16,805 nucleotides of DNA from Acidobacteriaceae bacterium (GTDB taxonomy: Bacteria > Acidobacteriota > Terriglobia > Terriglobales > Acidobacteriaceae). Below the pieces are notes generated by a model. That model searched no databases and was not told the origin of the DNA. It saw nothing but the letters and a program-made list of their open reading frames with translations. The stretch spans positions 1-16,805 of the forward strand of contig JASHTU010000523.1 in NCBI GenBank assembly GCA_030040395.1, read 5' to 3'. Shown piece by piece: positions 14,382 through 16,805 of this stretch. Position numbers and translations under genes: made by a program. Positions within the stretch are counted from its first letter, which is position 1, and the number at the start of each line of letters is the position of its first letter.

Positions 14382-15035
14382 TCAGGGATCAGGGGTCGGT
14401 GGTCTGGATGAAAAGACCTGCGCGGCGGTTGCGGCGTACTGTTCGGGGGTGTTCATGTCGGCGGTGAGGAGCGGATCAGGGACGGGGACGTACTCGATAT
14501 GCTGTGCGCAGGCGCGCCTGACTTCGCGCGCGTTGCTGGTGACTGGGGCGCGGAGAAAGGCTTGAATGAGCTCGCGGCCGGCGAGGAGAGGATGCCCGCG
14601 CTTGCCGTTGTTGACTGGGGCGACGGCCCACTGGCCGCGCTCGAGGGCCTGCGCGAAGGCCGCGTGCAGGGCGCGGAGAGAAGCTGCGCTGAGCGGGGGA
14701 CAATCGACGGGCGTGATCATGGCGGCGTGGCAGCCCCGATCGAGGGCGGCGCGCAATCCCACTTGCAGGGAGCTGAATTGTCCCCGTTCGGGCGCGGGAT
14801 TGATGGCCAGCGATGCGCCGCAGGCGGCGACGACGGGGGCGAGGCTCTCGGCGTTGGCCCCGGCGACGACGAGGACCGATTCGACAAAGGGCTGGAGAGC
14901 GGCGATGGCAGCGGATAGCATAGTTTGGCCGGCGGAATTGTTCGGCGGCCACGGAAGCAAGGCTTTGTCGCGGCCCATGCGCGACGATTCGCCGGCGGCG
15001 AGAATCACGGCGCAGAGGCGGGGAGGGGTGGACAT
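14382..15035 (-). CDS. mocA: MocA/MobA-like molybdopterin nucleotidyltransferase
   Basis: A 217-aa NTP transferase. The signature LAAGESSRMGRDK (residues 12-24) binds the nucleotide, and TPVDCPPLS (about 110-120) carries the metal-binding Asp. Enzymes of this group add CMP (MocA) or GMP (MobA) to molybdopterin. Xanthine oxidase-family enzymes with the PaoABC plan use the cytosine form and the gene neighbours xdhC, so MocA is the better call. The start was placed at ATG 15035 because the signature follows at once; the open frame upstream only translates the GGG-rich repeat tract. No ribosome site is visible. The stop codon itself lies in a GATCAGGGATCAGGG copy of that repeat. It probably serves the Mo hydroxylase encoded upstream. 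Confidence 0.8.
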   Translation of the reverse strand: MSTPPRLCAVILAAGESSRMGRDKALLPWPPNNSAGQTMLSAAIAALQPFVESVLVVAGANAESLAPVVAACGASLAINPAPERGQFSSLQVGLRAALDRGCHAAMITPVDCPPLSAASLRALHAAFAQALERGQWAVAPVNNGKRGHPLLAGRELIQAFLRAPVTSNAREVRRACAQHIEYVPVPDPLLTADMNTPEQYAATAAQVFSSRPPTPDP

Positions 15036-15049
15036 AGGGAGACGATAAC

Positions 15050-15262
15050 AGGGAGCAGGGACCAAGGGAGCAGGGACCAAGGGACCAAGGGACCCAGGGA
15101 GCAGGGACCAAGGGGCCAAGGGACCAAGGGGCCAAGGGACCAAGGGACCAAAGGACCAAGGGACCAAGGGAACAGGGATCAGGGATCAGGGCACAGGGAA
15201 CAGGGATCAGGGATCAGGGATCAGGGGACGAGGGACCAAGGGACCGAGAGAACAGGGAACCG
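15050..15262. repeat. GGG-rich 7/9-bp tandem repeat tract
   Basis: About 210 bp of irregular repeats of GGGACCAAG/GGGGCCAAG (9 bp) and GGGATCA/GGGAACA/GGGAGCA (7 bp), ordered in blocks: 9-mers to the left, 7-mers to the right. The tract separates xdhC from mocA. A two-unit piece (GATCAGGGATCAGGGG, 14380-14395) lies at the other end of mocA. Confidence 0.9.
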
Positions 15263-15283
15263 GGGGGAACCTGATCGGGGTGG

Positions 15284-16168
15284 TTAGACGGGATCAGCGG
15301 AGTTGGGGCAGGGCTCCGCAGCAAGGGGCACGGCGGCTTCTTCGGGAGCGGTGGGGTGGTGGCCGTTGTGGAACCAGCTCATGTGGGGCAGCGGGCGCTC
15401 GGCGTGGCGGCGCAGGCCGATCAACTCCGCGACGATGGCGATGGCGATTTCCTCCGGGGTGATGGCGCCGATGTCGAGTCCCACGGGAGAGTGCACGCGG
15501 TCGAAGAGCTGAGGCTGAAGGCCCTCGCGCGTGAGCTCGCGAAAGACGGTGATGACCTTGCGTTTGGAGCCAATCATGCCGATGTAGCGGGCGGGCGTTT
15601 GCACCGCCCAGCGCAGCACGCGCATGTCGTCGCGATGGCCGCGGGTGGCGATGACGATGTAAGAGGACTCGCTGGGAGAAAGGCGGGTGAGTGCCTGGTC
15701 GAAGTCCTCCGCGATGACCTGGCGGGCGGCGGGAAAGCGCTCGGCGTTGGCGTACATCTCGCGGTCGTCGGCGACGATGACCTCGAAGCCGGCGTTGTGG
15801 GCGGCTTTGTAGAGCTCAAGGGAGACGTGGCCGGCGCCAAAGATATAGAGGAGCGGCGAGGGCAGCACCGGCTCGATGAAGATTTCGAGCGTGCCTCCGC
15901 ACACCAGACCGGTGTCGTACTTGGGGTCCTGGTTGAGATCGAAGGTGAGGGTGCGCGGCTTTTCGCTGGCCATGACTTCGCGGGCCGCCTGCCAGACCTC
16001 GGCCTCGACGCAGCCGCCGCCGATGGTGCCGGCAATGGAGCCGTCGTCGCGGACCAGCATCTTGGCGCTCTTAAAGGAGGGAATCGAGCCGCGCACGTTG
16101 ACAATGGTGGCCACGGCTCCTTTGTGGCCCGCGCGCTGCAGCTTGACGATTTCCTCGTAGATTTCCAT
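15284..16168 (-). CDS. xdhC: XdhC/CoxI-family Mo-cofactor insertion protein
   Basis: A 294-aa chaperone that binds the Mo cofactor, helps its sulfuration and inserts it into xanthine oxidase-family apoenzymes (as PaoD does for PaoABC). The N-terminal XdhC_CoxI domain shows GTIGGGCVE with C53, and the C-terminal Rossmann-type domain shows YIFGAGHVSLEL (about 107-118), GMIGSKRK and SPVGLDIGAITPEEIAIAI. Homology begins at ATG 16168; the frame upstream to 16273 is unsupported. The C-terminal ~30 residues are an unconserved tail. It lies upstream of mocA on the same strand, separated by the GGG-rich tract. Both face the Mo-hydroxylase operon, which is the likely client. Confidence 0.92.
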   Translation of the reverse strand: MEIYEEIVKLQRAGHKGAVATIVNVRGSIPSFKSAKMLVRDDGSIAGTIGGGCVEAEVWQAAREVMASEKPRTLTFDLNQDPKYDTGLVCGGTLEIFIEPVLPSPLLYIFGAGHVSLELYKAAHNAGFEVIVADDREMYANAERFPAARQVIAEDFDQALTRLSPSESSYIVIATRGHRDDMRVLRWAVQTPARYIGMIGSKRKVITVFRELTREGLQPQLFDRVHSPVGLDIGAITPEEIAIAIVAELIGLRRHAERPLPHMSWFHNGHHPTAPEEAAVPLAAEPCPNSADPV

Positions 16169-16410
16169 ACGTAACTCGATTATTGGGGTTGGCGGAAGGG
16201 GTGTCAATCGGCGAGAACGGCCCCCGGGCGCCTGCAAACTCAGCTCGGCAAGTGTCCGAAATCGAACAGCCAAATGGCTGAACCGGTCACCCCGGCGCGG
16301 GGGCCGAGCCGTGGAGGTTCCTCTAACCCCGTTTGTTTTCAGCGGACGGGAACTTCAGGCGTCCTGGCATCGTAGGTGCTGATTAGTTTGTTGGTTGATT
16401 GGGTTTGATT

Positions 16411-16805
16411 ATGGATATCGCGCGGCCTGACTTGAAGAAGAAGAGAAGACGCCGGATGGTGCTCTGGTCCGTGGCAGGAGTCATCGTATTGAGCTCGCTG
16501 GCGTATGCAGTTTCGCGGCTCAAACCGGCGGCGCCCACGGTGGACCGCTCGACCATCTGGAGCGATACGGTGAAGCGCGGCCCGCTCATCCGCCAGGTGC
16601 GGTCGTCTACGGGCAGCCTGGTGCCGCGCGAGGATTCGATTGAGCTGATCCCGGCCCAAACCGACGCGACGGTGGTGCGCATTCGGGTTTTGCCGGGCAC
16701 GCAGGTGACGCCGGACACGGTGATCATGGATCTCGCCGATCCGCAACTCCAGCAGGAAGTGCTGAACGCGGAGTTGGCGCTGAAGGCGGCGCAAGCGGAT
16801 TACAA
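16411..16805 (+). CDS. RND efflux periplasmic adaptor (HlyD/MFP type), 3' end missing
   Basis: The first 131 codons are in the window; the gene runs off the end. A basic N-terminus (KKKRRRRM) and one hydrophobic segment (about residues 16-33, VLWSVAGVIVLSSLAYAV) form an inner-membrane anchor or uncleaved signal. Then comes the start of a barrel-sandwich (lipoyl-like) hybrid domain (GSLVPREDSIELIPAQTDATV, VLPGTQVTPDTVIMDLADPQL) and the first coiled-coil hairpin helix (QQEVLNAELALKAAQADY). This is the usual order in membrane fusion proteins that link an inner-membrane pump or MacB-type transporter to an outer-membrane channel. No ribosome site is evident at ATG 16411; substrates are unknown. 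Confidence 0.85.
   Translation, partial: MDIARPDLKKKRRRRMVLWSVAGVIVLSSLAYAVSRLKPAAPTVDRSTIWSDTVKRGPLIRQVRSSTGSLVPREDSIELIPAQTDATVVRIRVLPGTQVTPDTVIMDLADPQLQQEVLNAELALKAAQADY

Noticed and set aside
14476..15159. Alternative minus-strand frame and N-terminal extension through the GGG repeat tract (PLGPLVPW-type).
   Set aside because: These are translations of the repeat; the MocA signature begins right after ATG 15035 in the other frame.
15050..15262. CRISPR array.
   Set aside because: The units are 7-9 bp with no spacers; it is a minisatellite.
15356..16174. 272-codon plus-strand ORF.
   Set aside because: It is antisense to xdhC, which has clear family motifs; the plus frame is VGDDDLEAG-like low complexity.

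Overview
The window is GC-rich, and its gene content and intergenic repeats are most like a soil Acidobacteriota genome (Terriglobia/Koribacter-like). That placement is an inference from gene families, the small acidobacterial-type secreted peptide and the repeats; there is no rRNA or other marker to prove it. No tRNA, rRNA or CRISPR array was seen.

Layout. Positions 1-4053 hold the 3' part of a WXXGXW-repeat secreted protein, an aldo/keto reductase, two minus-strand membrane-associated proteins of unknown function, and a small Sec-exported peptide made of four near-identical W/P-rich units. A ~470 bp structured extragenic element (copy A, 4331-4798) precedes a two-gene signalling operon (5085-6227): a PilZ protein and a LuxR-type regulator whose receiver domain has lost its phosphorylation residues. 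A MarR regulator (6218-6775, minus) faces away from a six-gene operon (7262-13126).

That operon is the core of the window. It encodes a Tat-exported molybdenum hydroxylase of the xanthine oxidase family: a [2Fe-2S] subunit with a twin-arginine signal, a molybdopterin subunit, and an FAD subunit with a four-Cys [4Fe-4S] insertion. It continues with a di-heme-type membrane cytochrome b, an unrecognised 138-aa helical protein, and an IscU-like scaffold lacking its third ligand cysteine. The subunit plan resembles periplasmic PaoABC. The cytochrome b suggests that electrons go to the quinone pool rather than to NAD+. Start codons, ribosome sites and overlaps indicate one transcript.

Downstream come the 5' end of an IS481-family element, an inverted second copy of the extragenic element (copy B, 13301-13759), and a ~620 bp gene-poor stretch with a 32-bp tandem duplication. 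Two maturation genes for this enzyme class follow on the minus strand: a MocA-like molybdopterin cytidylyltransferase and an XdhC-type cofactor-insertion chaperone, separated by a GGG-rich 7/9-bp repeat tract. The window ends in the first 131 codons of an RND/HlyD-type periplasmic adaptor.

Most notable: (1) the paired inverted elements, whose cores differ in sequence but keep the same nested-hairpin plan; (2) the exported tandem W/P peptide; (3) the Mo-enzyme operon with a divergent cofactor site and two uncharacterised accessory proteins; (4) the degenerate receiver coupled to a PilZ protein.
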